Below are positions 22,625-33,940 of a stretch of 64,000 bases of DNA, in pieces; position 1 is the first letter of the stretch; each line of letters opens with the position of its first letter. The notes beneath the pieces are model-generated. The model had not been told where the DNA came from. It ran no database searches and saw nothing but the letters and a program-made list of their open reading frames with translations. This stretch comes from Cristatella mucedo (taxonomy: Eukaryota; Bryozoa; Phylactolaemata; Cristatellidae). A program made the position numbers and the translations under genes. The DNA lies in NCBI GenBank assembly GCA_009760855.2, contig WPIO01000011.1:7251501-7315500 (forward strand). Reading direction: 5' to 3'.

Positions 22625-22735
22625 GAATTGCCTGCTGGCGGACTCGAATCCACGACCTGTGTTGTGAAGTGCAAGCGCCTTAGCCTCAGGCTCAGACCCG
22701 CGGTGGCTCGCTTAAGCCGTCGAGCGAGCCACCGC
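22625..22735 (-). mobile_element. SINE-2 head fragment
   Basis: On the minus strand: GCTAAGGCGCTTGCACTTC, then CAGGTCGTGGATTCGAGTCC, then AGGCAATTCTTGCATGCTGT. This is a tRNA-like head joined to the start of the SINE-2 body. Confidence 0.55.
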
Positions 22736-23805
22736 TCAAGATCCAGGTTAAGTAGACCTGCACGAACGCTCACTACAGTCTGACCTGCGCATTGGCAGCA
22801 AAGCTAGTAAGCACACCAGTCTTCGCCGTAGGACTTGCAGGCTGGTCGTTCGTAAACACTGTTTGCTCGCGACCGAGCGCTAGGGTCCAGGCTGGGCGCG
22901 TATAGCTTTCGCCGGGCCTGGCAGAAGGCTTGCCACAGCAATTTCTCCAAGGCGGCAACGAGAGAGGCCACCGAGCAGTGCTTTAATGTCCCTCGTAAAG
23001 GATTGGCACGCCTTCTCCATCTCACGCCTTCTCTATGGGTAGCCTAGGTAGGCCCTGCCTGGTACGATCAGGTCGACGACAGTGTTGCCGAGTCCTCCGG
23101 TGGAGGCGCACTATTTATTACTCCGCGCACTATTTATTGCTGCTTCGCCTCTGGTGCCTCTTGCCGAGCTGACCGACAGAGCGGCACTACTCTAGCTGCA
23201 GCGTGATGGTGGCAGCGGTAGTCGCATCCTCCGAGACCTTCGCTCCTTCAGATCAAGCCGCGACGGCGGCGAGAATATTTCACTTCGTCAATTACAACGC
23301 ACAGACGGTGAGGTTTGAGTCTCTCATCTGGAAAACAAAGTCCAGAGCGCGCCAGAAATCAAGCGACTGATTCTCAAAATGGCTCCGTCAAACAGAACGG
23401 GTGCCAACAGATGGCCGCCGTGCCTGCTGTCGCCTGGAACGATGCGTGATCTTTCGCGAATGCGGACCGAATGCCTCGCCGTCGTACCGCAGACGGCCTC
23501 ACCGTCTCGGCCTCGCCGTCGTACCGCAGACGGCCTCACCGTCTCGACCTCACCGTCATAACGCAGACGGCATGCAGCCACTCGACGAAGCCACGCACAC
23601 TGAAGCATCCGCCCTGCGCCGGGCACACGGAAGCATAGCCGGTAAGATGCTGTCAAAAGCGCTCAGCAGGTCGAGTAAGGAACGTTTGCAGCGAGCGATT
23701 GCCCGCCCAATTATATCGCCTGCCGCTCTCAAGGTCACCTCTATCGGAAAGGTCGGTTCGAGAGAGCCTCCCCAACCCCCAATGCCTGGCAGGAAGCCGA
23801 TATGC
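22736..23805. other. GC-rich intergenic, nothing recognised
   Basis: A short direct repeat of CGCCGTCGTACCGCAGACGG occurs near 23477–23535 (about two and a half units). No gene was recognised. Confidence 0.35.
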
Positions 23806-23813
23806 CGAGTAGA

Positions 23814-24002
<189 letters not shown>

Positions 24003-24058
24003 AGCGAGCCGCCAGCTCGCAGGCGACCGACCGACCGCCAAATCGGCGCCCAAATCAG

Positions 24059-24115
24059 CGTCATCAAACGCCCTAGAGCTTTATTTTCTGCAATCGTGGA
24101 CATGCATGGCAAAAC
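24059..24115 (+). repeat. R1 repeat, 3' end only
   Basis: GTCATCAAACGCCCTAGAGC, TTTATTTTCTGCAATCGTGG and ACATGCATGGCAAAAC match the 3' ends of R1 at 36048–36106 and 61171–61227. Confidence 0.7.
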
Positions 24116-24946
24116 ATATACAACCGGAATTCGAAATTGTTTGAATTGTGTCAAGCAATTTATAAAAAAGCAGCGCCGAACTCGCAGCTAAAATTGCACT
24201 CTGACACGTTAAATCGAGTTAGGGAATTAACAAGGCATCAAGCTACACTGAAAATAAAGCCATATAAAAGTCTCAAGCATGCACCTCAAAAAGCTTTACG
24301 CACGGTAACTAGATCTACCAAGGTTCAACAAGTAAGAAAACAAGTCGCAGACGGCGCAGAGATCGCAATTTTTTGTAGATATGTTGCTTCAGTTGTACAT
24401 CTGTGTTAGACATGGCTGTGCATTATCAGTTTTTCTTTTATGTTGAAGTCGTCAGCTCGTCCGATCCTATTCTGTACATGTTCGTCTTTGAAAATTACCC
24501 TAAAGAATATATAATCAATTGCCGGACCAATTTTATAAGTATTTTCTTGACGTTCACCCTTAGCTACACGAGCATAGCTGCGAGGTGGGCTTGGGGTGTA
24601 CTGCCATGCTATGTAGGGAGACAAGTGTGCTGTCGCCGACGTGGCGAGAGCTTAACAATGGTCGTTGGACGCCTTAGTCTTAGGCCACCGCCGATATTGA
24701 CAATGCGCACCCTTTCATTTCCAGCCCGTTCGCATCTGATTTCGGAGGCAGCTGGGCGATAAATCGTGACATGAAGCGAGCGACGCGCAGACACAGATAG
24801 ATTGCGAGCAGCGCAAAGACAACGCTCTTATCAGCCGAAAGCTGGCCGCTGCCGCCACGTCTTCCGCCGCTACCACCGCCGAGAGCGAGTCGCGCCGCTC
24901 CGCCCGCAGCACTTCGCTACGGGGCTTCGGCGTCGTCGGATGCACC
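24116..24946. other. 5' flank of LicD copy 2
   Basis: AT-rich to about 24600, then CpG-rich from about 24780 to the start codon. A CpG-type promoter close to the gene is inferred. No TATA box was found. Confidence 0.35.
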
Positions 24947-25903
24947 ATGCGGCTCGACGCGCAGCGCTGGCGCCACCCCTGCCACCGCCGAGTGACGCCG
25001 GCAGTGCGCTCTCCCTTTGCGTCGAGGAGGTGCTTGGCCGGCGTGGCCGCTGTCGCGCTGGTGCTGCTGTGGACGGCGTTCGTGAGCGCGCTGCGGACGA
25101 ACTGGTCGTCGGCTGCGGCGGCCGGCTGCGGTCCGTGGTACTCTTCGCGGCGCCTCGCCGATCGCGAAGAGGTGCGGCGAGCTTTCGCTCCGCGCACGAC
25201 CACCGCCGAGAGGCGAACGCTCGTCGCCGCCCTGAGCGCTCTCGCCGAGGCGCTCCGGCGAGCGGACGTGACGTACTTTCTCTACGCGGGCTCGCTGATC
25301 GGCTCGTACCGCCACCACGGCCTCGTGCCGTGGGACGACGACGTCGACGTCCTCGCCAACCGCTCGCAGCTTGGCCAGCTCGCGGCGGCGCTCAGCTCCG
25401 TGCCCGGCTACCGGCTGTACACCGGCTACCCGCTGCGCTACAAGTTCTACCCGAGCGACGCGGACCCCATCGAAGGCAAGGAGTGGAGTTGGCCGTACGT
25501 TGACGTCTCCTTTTTCGGCGAGAGCGAGACGCACGTGTTTGACATCGTGCCCAGCCTGCGGTCCGTGGCTAACTACCGTAAGAGCGATGTCTTCCCGCTC
25601 GTAGCTCGGCCCTACGAAGGTCTCCTTCTGCCCGCTCCGAGCGATGGCGCTCGGATCGTGCTGCGCGACGTCGGCGGCGACGGCAACCGGTGCGCGACCA
25701 ACACGTGGTCGCACCGGAGCGAGGCCGACGTGCCGCGGAGTCTGCACTGCAGCGCGCCCTGCTCCGACCTGTTCGACGTTTACCCTTTCGTTTTTCGCGA
25801 GGGCGAAAGCGACAGCAGCGGCCGGAGCACCGTCGAGTTACTGCGGCTGGGAAATCGGACCGTGTCCACTTTTCGTCCGAAAGCCGCTGCCGCCGGGCAT
25901 TGA
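24947..25903 (+). CDS. LicD-family type II membrane protein (copy 2)
   Basis: Intact 318-residue, single-exon frame whose ATG has a strong context (gcaccATGC). After an Arg-rich N-terminus, residues about 29–48 (CLAGVAAVALVLLWTAFVSA) form a signal anchor. A short stem follows. The LicD core is AGSLIGSYRHHG (about 114–125), PWDDDVDV (128–135) and WPYVDVSFF (182–190). The C-terminal block has KSDVFPLVARPYEGLLLPAP, CATNTWSHRSEA and VYPFVFREG, which parallels copy 1 closely. Family knowledge points to transfer of a phospho-alcohol to a glycan in the secretory pathway; the substrate is unknown. Both copies keep the acidic cluster, so both look active. The lack of introns in both suits either an old intronless family or retrocopy origin. 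No poly(A) signal was found nearby. Confidence 0.9.
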   Translation: MRLDAQRWRHPCHRRVTPAVRSPFASRRCLAGVAAVALVLLWTAFVSALRTNWSSAAAAGCGPWYSSRRLADREEVRRAFAPRTTTAERRTLVAALSALAEALRRADVTYFLYAGSLIGSYRHHGLVPWDDDVDVLANRSQLGQLAAALSSVPGYRLYTGYPLRYKFYPSDADPIEGKEWSWPYVDVSFFGESETHVFDIVPSLRSVANYRKSDVFPLVARPYEGLLLPAPSDGARIVLRDVGGDGNRCATNTWSHRSEADVPRSLHCSAPCSDLFDVYPFVFREGESDSSGRSTVELLRLGNRTVSTFRPKAAAAGH

Positions 25904-26445
25904 GTCAAAATGCCAGCCGGCGGCGGCGGCGGCGGTCGTCCGCGCGAGCGGCTCTCTCTCTCTCTCTCTCTCTCGCTCTTGAGCACGCGCAATCGTCCGG
26001 CCGACCGCACGACGTCTCCGCGCGTCGACGTCGCGGTTCGGTAGGTTCGCCGAATGCGCGACTTCTCGCCGTCGTCTCTTCGGCGCCGTCGTCGATCGCA
26101 GGCTACTCAGCCCGCTCTGGCAGCTCGCGCGGACATCTCTATTCGCGACGTCGGACCTTCAAACGATGCCGCCCATTGAGCTGGTACTGCGACACGTGTA
26201 CTTCGCCGACAGCGGAGCGGTCTCTCTCTTTCGCATGGCGCTGACAGTCGTCGCCGCTAGGTACGCTCAGTTCGCGGCGACGCTCCTTTATTATGTCGTA
26301 CCTTTATTGTCGCCGATTCGGTTGTTATACTGGGGTAAACTTTATTATTTCAAACCAGCTGACGTTCGGACAGAGGTCATACTGCTCGCGGCGGTAATCG
26401 GCGGCCGCTTTGTGCACTCTTTATTTGACGTGCCCTCGATAATAA
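25904..26445. other. 3' flank of LicD copy 2, with (CT)n
   Basis: (GGC)n-like at 25920–25935 and (CT)n at 25951–25975 are followed by GC-rich sequence to about 26250. The open frame from 26166 ends inside an antisense LINE tail and is not taken as a gene. Confidence 0.4.
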
Positions 26446-27377
26446 TAACAGCAATGGGAAATTTGTATAGCGCCCGAAGAAAGCTAAATCTATTTCTAGG
26501 CACTTACTTTACGTATGCTGTATAGGAAGCATGCCCATATAGTTTTTTAGAGCATGCATAATGTCAACACGGATAAGTATACGGAGGGAAAATTCACAGG
26601 ACCCAGGAAGTGCTGTGAGAAACCGGTTCATTTCTTTACCTTAAGTGTACGTTTCGTCAAGTCTGGGGATGTCGGGACGCCAGTTGGGAGGAATTTCAAG
26701 GCTTTGTGGGCAAACAAAATTAAAAGCATGGTCTCCAAAAAAATATTTGAGGTTGATTAGAGGCACAGCTAAACGACTTGAGTCAGAAGAGCGGGCGGTA
26801 TGATACCAAGTCTGGCTGGAAAGCAGTTCTGATAGTCAGACTGGAGAAGGAAGGGACCTAGATGGTAACGTCAATCATGCGTTGCTTGACCGTGGGAGTG
26901 GGTGCAGATCGGTCGCCCAGTTACGGGGCAGCTGCGAAGCTCACGACAGAAAAGCCAGGTTTTGCACCAACTCCAAGTATCTCATCTCACAGGCCGGAAG
27001 ACCTGCGAGTTGTGAGTTACAATAGTCAAGACGAGATAACAAAAAATGCATTCAAAAAAACTTGAATGTGCTCTCCTTATATAAACAGTTCCACGTTTGT
27101 CCAGTGTTCCATAGCTTAAAGTAGGCAGGCATGACTACGAAGCTGATGTGACGTCTAGTGATTGATCCCTTGGGAACAGCACACTCAGATTTCATGCATA
27201 GTCTATAAAAGATATGCTAGCGGAGCTCATTTTGAGTGAAAGATTTTTAAATTACTGAGCTCCACTAGGTTTTCCCATGACTATTTAGTTGGTTATGTCG
27301 TTAATAAATTTGGGGGTGTTTGTTGCCATTCCAATGCGAATGCCGGCAATAGGGTTGAGAGAGTTTGACGTTTTGCT
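26446..27377 (-). mobile_element. LINE-A, C-terminus and 3' tail
   Basis: The left end is the antisense tail (ATAATAATAACAG, then TTGTATAGCGCCCGAAGAAA, then TCTATTTCTAGGC). The body continues to about 27377 with CTTAAAGTAGGCAGGCATGA and ATTTGAGGTTGATTAG landmarks. It is interrupted at 27378 by a sense-orientation tail. Confidence 0.8.
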
Positions 27378-27545
27378 GGGTCTTTGTGATTCGCCCTTCG
27401 CGTTCATGTACCTGCACTAAGCCTGTTGGTTGCGGATGTTACCACCGAACATTTGGTAATGGTTTCTTTGCAGAATCTGTAAAGTGCCTAGAGAGAGATT
27501 CAGTTCTCTAAGGGAGCTATACAAATGTATTATTATTATTACTGT
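27378..27545 (+). mobile_element. LINE-A variant 3'UTR/tail nested in antisense LINE-A
   Basis: GCTGGGTCTTTGTGATTCGC, then ATTTGGTAATGG, then AAAGTGCCTAGAGAGAGATT, then (ATT)n. This is the intact counterpart of the copy at 2835–3045. The host LINE-A continues on the other side. Confidence 0.82.
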
Positions 27546-27725
27546 AGGGCAGGGAGGAATCAAAACACAGTTAGGGATGTTTATCGTCTGCATAGCGCTG
27601 AAAGCCTAGACTGTGCTTGGCCATGATTGTATACGCAAGGGGGAGGGTATACATTGTGAAGAGAAGTGGAACGAGGGCGCCGAGCGTTGCTCTGGGTTAC
27701 CCCGCTCCTTGGATGACTATCACAG
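27546..27725 (-). mobile_element. LINE-A, resumed RT part
   Basis: GAAAGCCTAGACTGTGCTTG, then GGGGGAGGGTATACATTGTG, match the region of the minus copy at 21800–21860 that encodes the segment before FHFYADD. Confidence 0.72.
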
Positions 27726-27864
27726 ACAACAGCGTGGCGAGTTGTTGAGTTGAGCGAGCCCGCACCTGCACGCTAGCGTCGTGCACTTCTCGCTTTAATT
27801 GCACTGCTTTGATGGTACAGCTATGATGTCATGCCTAAAATATCAGACGCGATATTTAACAACT

Positions 27865-27865
<1 letters not shown>

Positions 27866-27939
<74 letters not shown>
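27866..27939. repeat. (TA)n microsatellite
   Basis: About 36 TA dinucleotides without interruption. Confidence 0.97.
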
Positions 27940-27943
<4 letters not shown>

Positions 27944-28404
27944 TGTCAACACATACTCTCTCATAGTTGAAATTGAACGTTGAATTGCGAAATGACTTAT
28001 GGCGATGAGCAGGATTCCGATCAGCCCATTGTTTAAGTACTTATATCACCGCTGTTGACATTAACTCTCAGTGGAAGGTCTGCATTATTTAATTAAGTTT
28101 TCTGGAATATTCAAAGAAGTTTTATACATATGTTTCCTCATTTAATATTCTCCAGGCATATTTATTGATGCAAAAATATTTTTTATTGGTAATTTCATGA
28201 TGTGTAGCCAATGCTACATAGTATGACTTCATCACGGCACATGATGCTAACTGCAGACTGGCATGTTCTTCCTAAAATGGAAAACTTCACCCAAAATGGG
28301 CTCAGGGCAGAATATCTCCTGTGACATCTGCACACAATTCGGATGTCCTGCTGCTGCTGCTGCTGAAAGATGGCCTTACGCTGTACGACCACATCAGGTC
28401 CAGA
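27940..28404. other. AT-rich intergenic, nothing recognised
   Basis: No feature recognised. A short (CTG)n patch lies at 28347–28363. Confidence 0.35.
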
Positions 28405-28855
28405 GTTCCACCAGGCCAAGCATCGTACCACCCGCTTTTCGCAATCCAACAGTCTACCAATACCTCGTACAAACCTAAAATTCTTTGGAGACCGTGAATT
28501 TAGTTCGTATGGTCCCAAAGCCTGGAACTCCCTCCCGACTTCCGTCAGAACATCCCCTGACTTGACCACATTTAAAAAGAACGTAAAACACACCTATTTA
28601 GGACAGCATTTAGTGAGTTCCTGTGATTCGTTCTTCAGGTGCTTATGCGTGCTGACACTGTGCATGCTGCGCCACTAACCACATTTGCATGCTGACCCTA
28701 TGCATGTCACCCCTAACCATGTTATTCATGTTGTTAATCAAGCATGATATTACTCACCATTCAATTGCATTTCCCTTTGCAGCGCATGTAAAGCGCCTAG
28801 AAAGAGATTGAGTTCTCTGAAGGCGCTTTATCAAGTGCATTATTATTATAATTTT
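28405..28855 (+). mobile_element. LINE-A C-terminal end and 3'UTR
   Basis: Starts at CCACCAGGCCAAGCATCGTA. It encodes FRNPTVYQYLVQT-like sequence, then TSPDLTTFKKN. The 3'UTR, GTAAAGCGCCTAGAAAGAGA stem and (ATT)n follow. Confidence 0.87.
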
Positions 28856-28924
28856 TATTATTACCTACTTTTAGCAACTTAACATTGAAAAAATTTGCAC
28901 CCGCTTGAAAAAAAAATCGGGCCT

Positions 28925-29577
28925 GCTTAAAGATGGATACCACATCGAAGTTGGTGCATGCATTAGTTATGCCCAGAATCGTCTTCCAGAACTCAGTACG
29001 TGCAAGTCTTGCTTCTAATGCACTAAGGTACTTACAGGTGGAGCAAAATTCTGCAGCGAGGCTTGCCTGTTGTGAACGTCGAAATCGCCACATTACACCA
29101 ATTCTTACCACCCTGTACTGTCTCAGCACTAAGCAGCGCATTGAACTCAATGTTTAGTCATTTACTTTAGTACCAGCCATTCCCATGCACTGGAATAGCA
29201 ATCCGGACTACTTCCCCATCAGGCCGAGCGAAGTGCCACCAGCTCTTCTGAATCACGTTGTTTAGCTGTGTCTCAACCCACCCAAATCAAATCCTTTAGG
29301 GATCGTGCATATAATTCGTATGCTCCCAATGCCTGGAACTTACTCCTAATATACGTCACCACGTCTCCATGCTTGGAAAATAAAGCCTATTCCTATACCT
29401 ATTCCTTACAGCACTTTCCGGGTCCGTGTGAATTGTCTTTCGCGTGTTAGTGCGTGCATACGATGGCCTGCTAGAAAACAATACTATTATGGTTCCACTA
29501 CAGCACACGTAAAGAGCCTAGGAATACTTTTCCAAGGGCGCTATATAAATTTCCGTCTCATTATTATTATTATTATC
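28925..29577 (+). mobile_element. LINE-A-like copy with its own tail
   Basis: Reads TTSKLVHALVM, then VEQNSAARLACCERRNRHIT, then a diverged end and tail ACGTAAAGAGCCTAGGAATA, AAGGGCGCTATATAAATTTC, then (ATT)n. Confidence 0.78.
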
Positions 29578-29639
29578 ATTGCAGTTAATATTAATATAAT
29601 TTACAACCTATTGGTGCTACTACTGAAATGCCACTCAAT

Positions 29640-29870
29640 CGCTCAAGTGCACTCATGGCTCAACTATGATTTCCTCCTCTTTCTCTTTGCTGCGTGAGAT
29701 GGAGCCTGTTGGCTATCATTAAGGACACTTAAAGCCGCTTAGACTTTGAGCGCTCTGTAGAAGCTCTGTTGTGTGACACCCACTTAGTCATCGTGGCTTT
29801 GTGGAGCTACAGACAGAGGCACGCTACTTTACATTACTTCTGACAGTTACAAGGCCTTCCTGCTTTTTCG
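29640..29870 (+). mobile_element. LINE-B 3' end
   Basis: TCTTTGCTGCGTGAGATGGA, GCCTGTTGGCTATC and GTGACACCCACTTAGTC are the LINE-B terminal landmarks. Confidence 0.75.
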
Positions 29871-30235
29871 AGCGGGATGGATGTTTGGTTGATAAGTTTT
29901 CCGCCTTCTTCCTAGAAAAATTTGCACGTATTCATGCCGCCATCAAGCTATCTTCCTACTGAATCAAGTGCTTAGGCTTAGTCACAACCTGTAATTTTCC
30001 TCAAAAGATTTTTCGAAATTTATGCGTGCAGAGTGGCTCCCTTAATTAAGTGTAATAAAAAGATTTTGTCACATGGGGACCATATAGTATCCCTTCTATG
30101 CTCTCAGCTAGCGAACAGACTTAGTCAAGGCAAAAATAATATTTTCAGTGCTCGACTGGATAAAGGGGCAAAATTCTAAACGCTTTAAATTCGGCAATGG
30201 CTTGAAAAATAACTAAAGAGCACGAATCGGATCGA
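29871..30235. other. Intergenic, nothing recognised
   Basis: No feature recognised. Confidence 0.3.
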
Positions 30236-31020
30236 GGGGCTCTAGCAAACTAACTCCCAACATCTCTTCTTTCTTATTTTTTTCAAGATTCTTGAAAGAT
30301 TCATACAAGAACTTCTTAGTCTGTAATTCAAGCAACACTACTCTACTGAAACTGCGGTGCCTCGTGTGACCAACCTAGTACTGAGAGGAAACGGTGATAG
30401 CCACGACACTGAGAGGAAACGATGATAGCTACGCTACAGAGCTAGTTCGGCTCAATCTATCACTGGCGTTTGAAACATGTGGTCGGATATCTTTCTATAA
30501 AAAAATTGATTGGAAGCAGCTATCAAACTGAGAGAGAAGGCGTGGTCCGAATCGCACTCGAACGTTTGCGTTCAATCCGGGTCACGCGGTGGGCTCGTCT
30601 CATCCAGAAGACTAGTCACCTGTAGAGCTTCGCAAGAGTCCTTTGTTGCTCACGATCCATGTCAAACCGCTGGGAAAAGGTATGTGGGCCCACGGAATAG
30701 GCTGTCAATTTGATGCTGACGATAATCAGCTGCATTGGTCGTTTAAACCGTCTGAATCTGCTGTGGTGGCTAATAAACCGAATGCTCGCCTTGCAGAAAT
30801 TTGATCCTGGATGTCGGCTAATTCCATCGCACTAAACGACAATAATACCAAGCTCCTACTCATAGCGCATCGCAAGCGATCGGCTGGACTAAGAGACTTT
30901 GTTCGTTTAACTGATGATACTGTTGCGAAACCAACATATGCATGGAGTTTAGGTGTTCTCTTTTACAACTGCTTAGATTGTGAAAGTTTCACGCGACGCA
31001 TTAATTTCCGACGAGGGCGT
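30236..31020 (+). mobile_element. LINE-B reverse-transcriptase remnant
   Basis: Aligns by eye with 11400–11912 plus 12692–12990: CATCTCTTCTTTCTTATT, the FDADDNQ-like segment at 30709–30729, then LLLIAHRKRSAGL and TYAWSLGVLFYNCLD. Many stops. It is useful because it reads across the site where LINE-A is nested at 11913. Confidence 0.75.
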
Positions 31021-31378
31021 GTCGATCGCCGGTAAGGGCTTCTCTTCGACGTTTGCTGAAGGCGTGCGGTGTACCATTTCGCGGGTTTGGCTAGACGACT
31101 CGAACATTCCCTGACGATCTGACGAATCAGGCAGCTTCGCATAGCTCTACCCCGTCCGCTCAAGAGACTTATACTAGGCTCAGGTTCGAAGAATGGATAC
31201 GGCCGGGGTGGCTAACGCTGTTTAGAGGAAAGTACTCCTGTCTTACTATTCCACTGATTGTGGTAGTGCAGGCTAGCAAGAATAAAGTGCGGCCAACGAT
31301 GGAGAGTTGAACGTTGAACTTGTCCAGTCATATTGCTCAGGGTAATGCATGCAGAACGAAGGTACATCGCAGAGGAAA
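31021..31378. other. Intergenic, nothing recognised
   Basis: No feature recognised. Confidence 0.3.
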
Positions 31379-31640
31379 ATGGCTGAGCACTGCTGCCTGG
31401 TTGACTTTTCGAAGACGTATCTACATATGCATGTCCAACCGTCGCCTCGGCGCTATCAGATTGTCGAATTTAAGGGCAAACGTTTCTGCTTAATGCCGTT
31501 GGGATTCGGTCTGAATGGGGACCTTAAATAACGCCAGCGATCGTGGAAAAAGCTATATCCGTGGGCCAACTCATTTTTCAGGGAATTGATTAGGTCGTGG
31601 ACGACGTCTTAGTCAACCACGCAATCGTGTCAAACGAATG
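31379..31640 (+). mobile_element. LTR-retrotransposon reverse-transcriptase fragment
   Basis: Reads LVDFSKTYLHMHVQPSPRRY, then KGKRFCLMPLGFGLN, then after a frameshift VVDDVLVNHAIVSNE with the Asp-Asp pair of the RT active site. The pattern is that of LTR-element RT (D-x-x-K-x-Y-x-x-x-x-V, LGFGLN, VDD). No gag, integrase or LTR is seen beside it. It differs from the gypsy pol at 33–35 kb. Confidence 0.65.
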
Positions 31641-31771
31641 AGTCACAGCCTGTGTGCGATAACTGGACCTGTGGGCGTTCGGAGTCAAGTTCTGTTGCTG
31701 AAGCCAGGGAGGCTAGTTCTGTTGTGATAGCCGCCAAGCTCGCGAGCGGCGAGGAAATGTATTCGGTTGGC

Positions 31772-32030
31772 TCTAATAATAATAATGACATTTCAATTAT
31801 AATAGTTCCTTTGTATATCACTCTCGGAGAACTTGATATTTTTCTAGGCACTTTACATATGCTGTAAAGAAAGCATGAGCGACAGGTTAGTAGCAGCACG
31901 CTCAATGTCAATGAGCATACAATGGTTAGGGGGTGACATGCACAGGGTCAACATGCGAATGTGATTGGTCGCAGCATGCGCACAGTGTCAGCACGCATAA
32001 GCGCACAAAGAACGAATCGCCACGACCTGT
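31772..32030 (-). mobile_element. LINE-A 3'UTR and tail
   Basis: Antisense tail (TAATAATAATAATGAC, then CTCTCGGAGAACTTGA, then TTTCTAGGCACTTTACA), then antisense 3'UTR (GGTTAGGGGGTGACATGCAC). Confidence 0.85.
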
Positions 32031-32654
32031 GATATACAGATGCTCTTTCAGCTTCAGCGGATCCGACTTGTCATAATACGGAACAATTGGGAAATCAGCC
32101 GCCGAGTGGCAGCCGGAGAATAGCAGCAGAAGAGCGTGCGGCTGATGCCTTGAGAATTAGGCGTAATAGTAGTAAGCATGACTCGGACAATGCGGACCGT
32201 CAACTAGCAGCACTCGGCGAGCGAAAGCCTCCGGAAAAAACTCTGCTGTCCTCGACGCCCGACGAGGAGGTAATCGTACAACTTCTTCCCGTTGTTTTGG
32301 TCAGTCAATCAATAAGTTTGCTGAAACGGTATTAGGTGACAAAGTCCCGAAGCTTCCCAGCCAGGGGACTTTGCAGTCCTTGTTCTGGTCGTGACCGCAG
32401 GCTGCCGTGCAGCAGCCTGCGGCACAATGTCTCGTGCTTTAGGGGCAGCCTGATGTTCTCGGATGTCCTGAGGTGCCTGCTATTCAGCCGGCGATTGTTG
32501 AGGTGTCGCATAACCTCCTAGCACTTCGGCCAGCGACGGCTGAGGTGCGGCTTGGTCTTCCCGCATGTACGGTGTAGCCTGGCAGGCTTCTATGCCAGGC
32601 TGGTCAGTCTCAGTTCGTTCGCCGTTAGTCTCAGCGGGTTGCTGACTTTGTGAG
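32031..32654. other. Intergenic, nothing recognised
   Basis: Frames are open for up to about 100 codons without a recognisable domain. Confidence 0.35.
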
Positions 32655-32835
32655 CACATATAACTCAGTAGATCATGCAGTTGCTCTACGCGCCCTCGGG
32701 GTCCCGAGGTCATGGGTTCGAATCCTGCGGCGGGCGATCCTTTATTGCCGCTGCAAGCGGTCGTGATAGCCACCAAGACTCTTCTGCCGCTAACCAAAAG
32801 AGGCTGTTTAATCAGCCAGAATTTTTTTCAGCTGT
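32655..32835 (+). mobile_element. SINE-2, fullest copy
   Basis: A tRNA-like head has an A-box-like TAACTCAGTAGATCATGC, an arm CCTCGGGGTCCCGAGG and a B box GGGTTCGAATCC. The body (GGCGGGCGATCCTTTATTGC, GCGGTCGTGATAGCCACC, GAGGCTGTTTAATCAGCC) follows. Acceptor-stem pairing is not kept, so it is not called a tRNA gene. Confidence 0.78.
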
Positions 32836-33179
32836 CTCGTGGTGGTGCTCCTTCCAGCGTTACGATACGTTGTAGTGGACTGTAAATGACTTAGCCCTGC
32901 CGAATCTTATAAGGTATGACAAGTTGCTGATCTTATTTTGACAACGTAAGGGCCTCAAGTGGGGAGCTTTGCATGTGGCCCTGGCTGCTTTCACCAGTTT
33001 TGTAGCTAGACTTTCTCTTCCTCCTGAAATGGAATGTTGGCTTTTTTCTTTCGAGGTCACAAGACTGCCTCTCCTGCTGCAGGTTCAGCCTGTTAGTCAC
33101 GGACTGAAACCCTTGCGCCAGACGTGCTCTTTATGGTCCATTTTTATCTGCATTATGATGTGGCACACTACTAGCGTCT
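32836..33179. other. Gypsy 3' flank, unassigned
   Basis: Follows the integrase remnant on the minus strand. No LTR was recognised. Confidence 0.3.
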
Positions 33180-33940
33180 GATCTCGTCAACGTGACAGGC
33201 ATAATGTCGCAGGTTACTCTTGGTCTGAGAAGCCAAAAGACAAGTTAAGTCTGTGCTGGTTTGATGCTCGAGTGCTCGGACGTGTTCTATATGAAGCACA
33301 CGTACGGCGAACAGAGACATCCCAATGTTGCCGATCGTCTCGTATGAGCAGTCGAAGTAAGTTGCCGATGGTTCTATTGCATCTTTACACTCCGCCATTA
33401 CTGGCTGGATGAAAGAAACTCGTGCGAACCTTTTCTATGTGCAACTGGCGACAGGTCTCTTGGAGGAGGCGGGACTCAAACTTGGACCCTTGGTCGCTGC
33501 ATAGACTGCAAAGCACCCCACAGACAAACATAAAATGGTTAATTAAGGCGGCAGTTACCGTTTCAGTTCGCTTATTATCCAGTGAAACTGCGACGATGTA
33601 TTTGGTAAATTAATAATACACCGCCATCAAATACTCATTGCCTGATGATGTGGAAGGCAACTTGCACTTCAAATCAATCCGAAGGTAATCGAACGGCTTG
33701 GTTAGTATTGGAAGTTTGCCAAACGGGCCTTCAGCTTGTTTGCTGACGGACGTCGTTCCTGACACGTTAAGCATCAGAAGATCCACTCCTCGATATCACG
33801 TCTCATCCCAAGCCAAAAGAAGCGTTCCTGAAGAGACTCACGGGTCTTCTTGACTGCTCGGTGTCATGAGACCGAGCTATCGAGCAGCGCCGTCCCCTGA
33901 AGCACCGGTGGCAGCACGATCCCCCATGCGGCCTACCGCC
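33180..33940 (-). mobile_element. Ty3/gypsy integrase remnant
   Basis: The minus strand reads KKTRESLQERFFWLGMRRDI, then CLTCQERRPSANK, a zinc-binding CxxC end. It goes on to AVYYxFTKYIVAVSLDNKR-like sequence and CSLCSDQGSKFESRLLQETC, then FHPASNGGV, the catalytic core around the second Asp. Stops and frameshifts break it. It follows RNase H and RT, giving the RT–RH–IN order of Ty3/gypsy. Both LTRs are missing or unrecognised. Confidence 0.82.

Noticed and set aside
24917-25747. 276-codon minus-strand frame opposite LicD copy 2
   Set aside because: It is an antisense shadow of the plus-strand gene, with no recognisable domain.
26166-26525. 119-codon frame downstream of LicD copy 2
   Set aside because: Its last third (MGNLYSARRKLNLFLG) is the translated antisense LINE-A tail, and the rest has no domain.
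32655-32740. Functional tRNA gene
   Set aside because: The B box is good, but acceptor-stem pairing is poor and the sequence continues into a repeated SINE-2 body.
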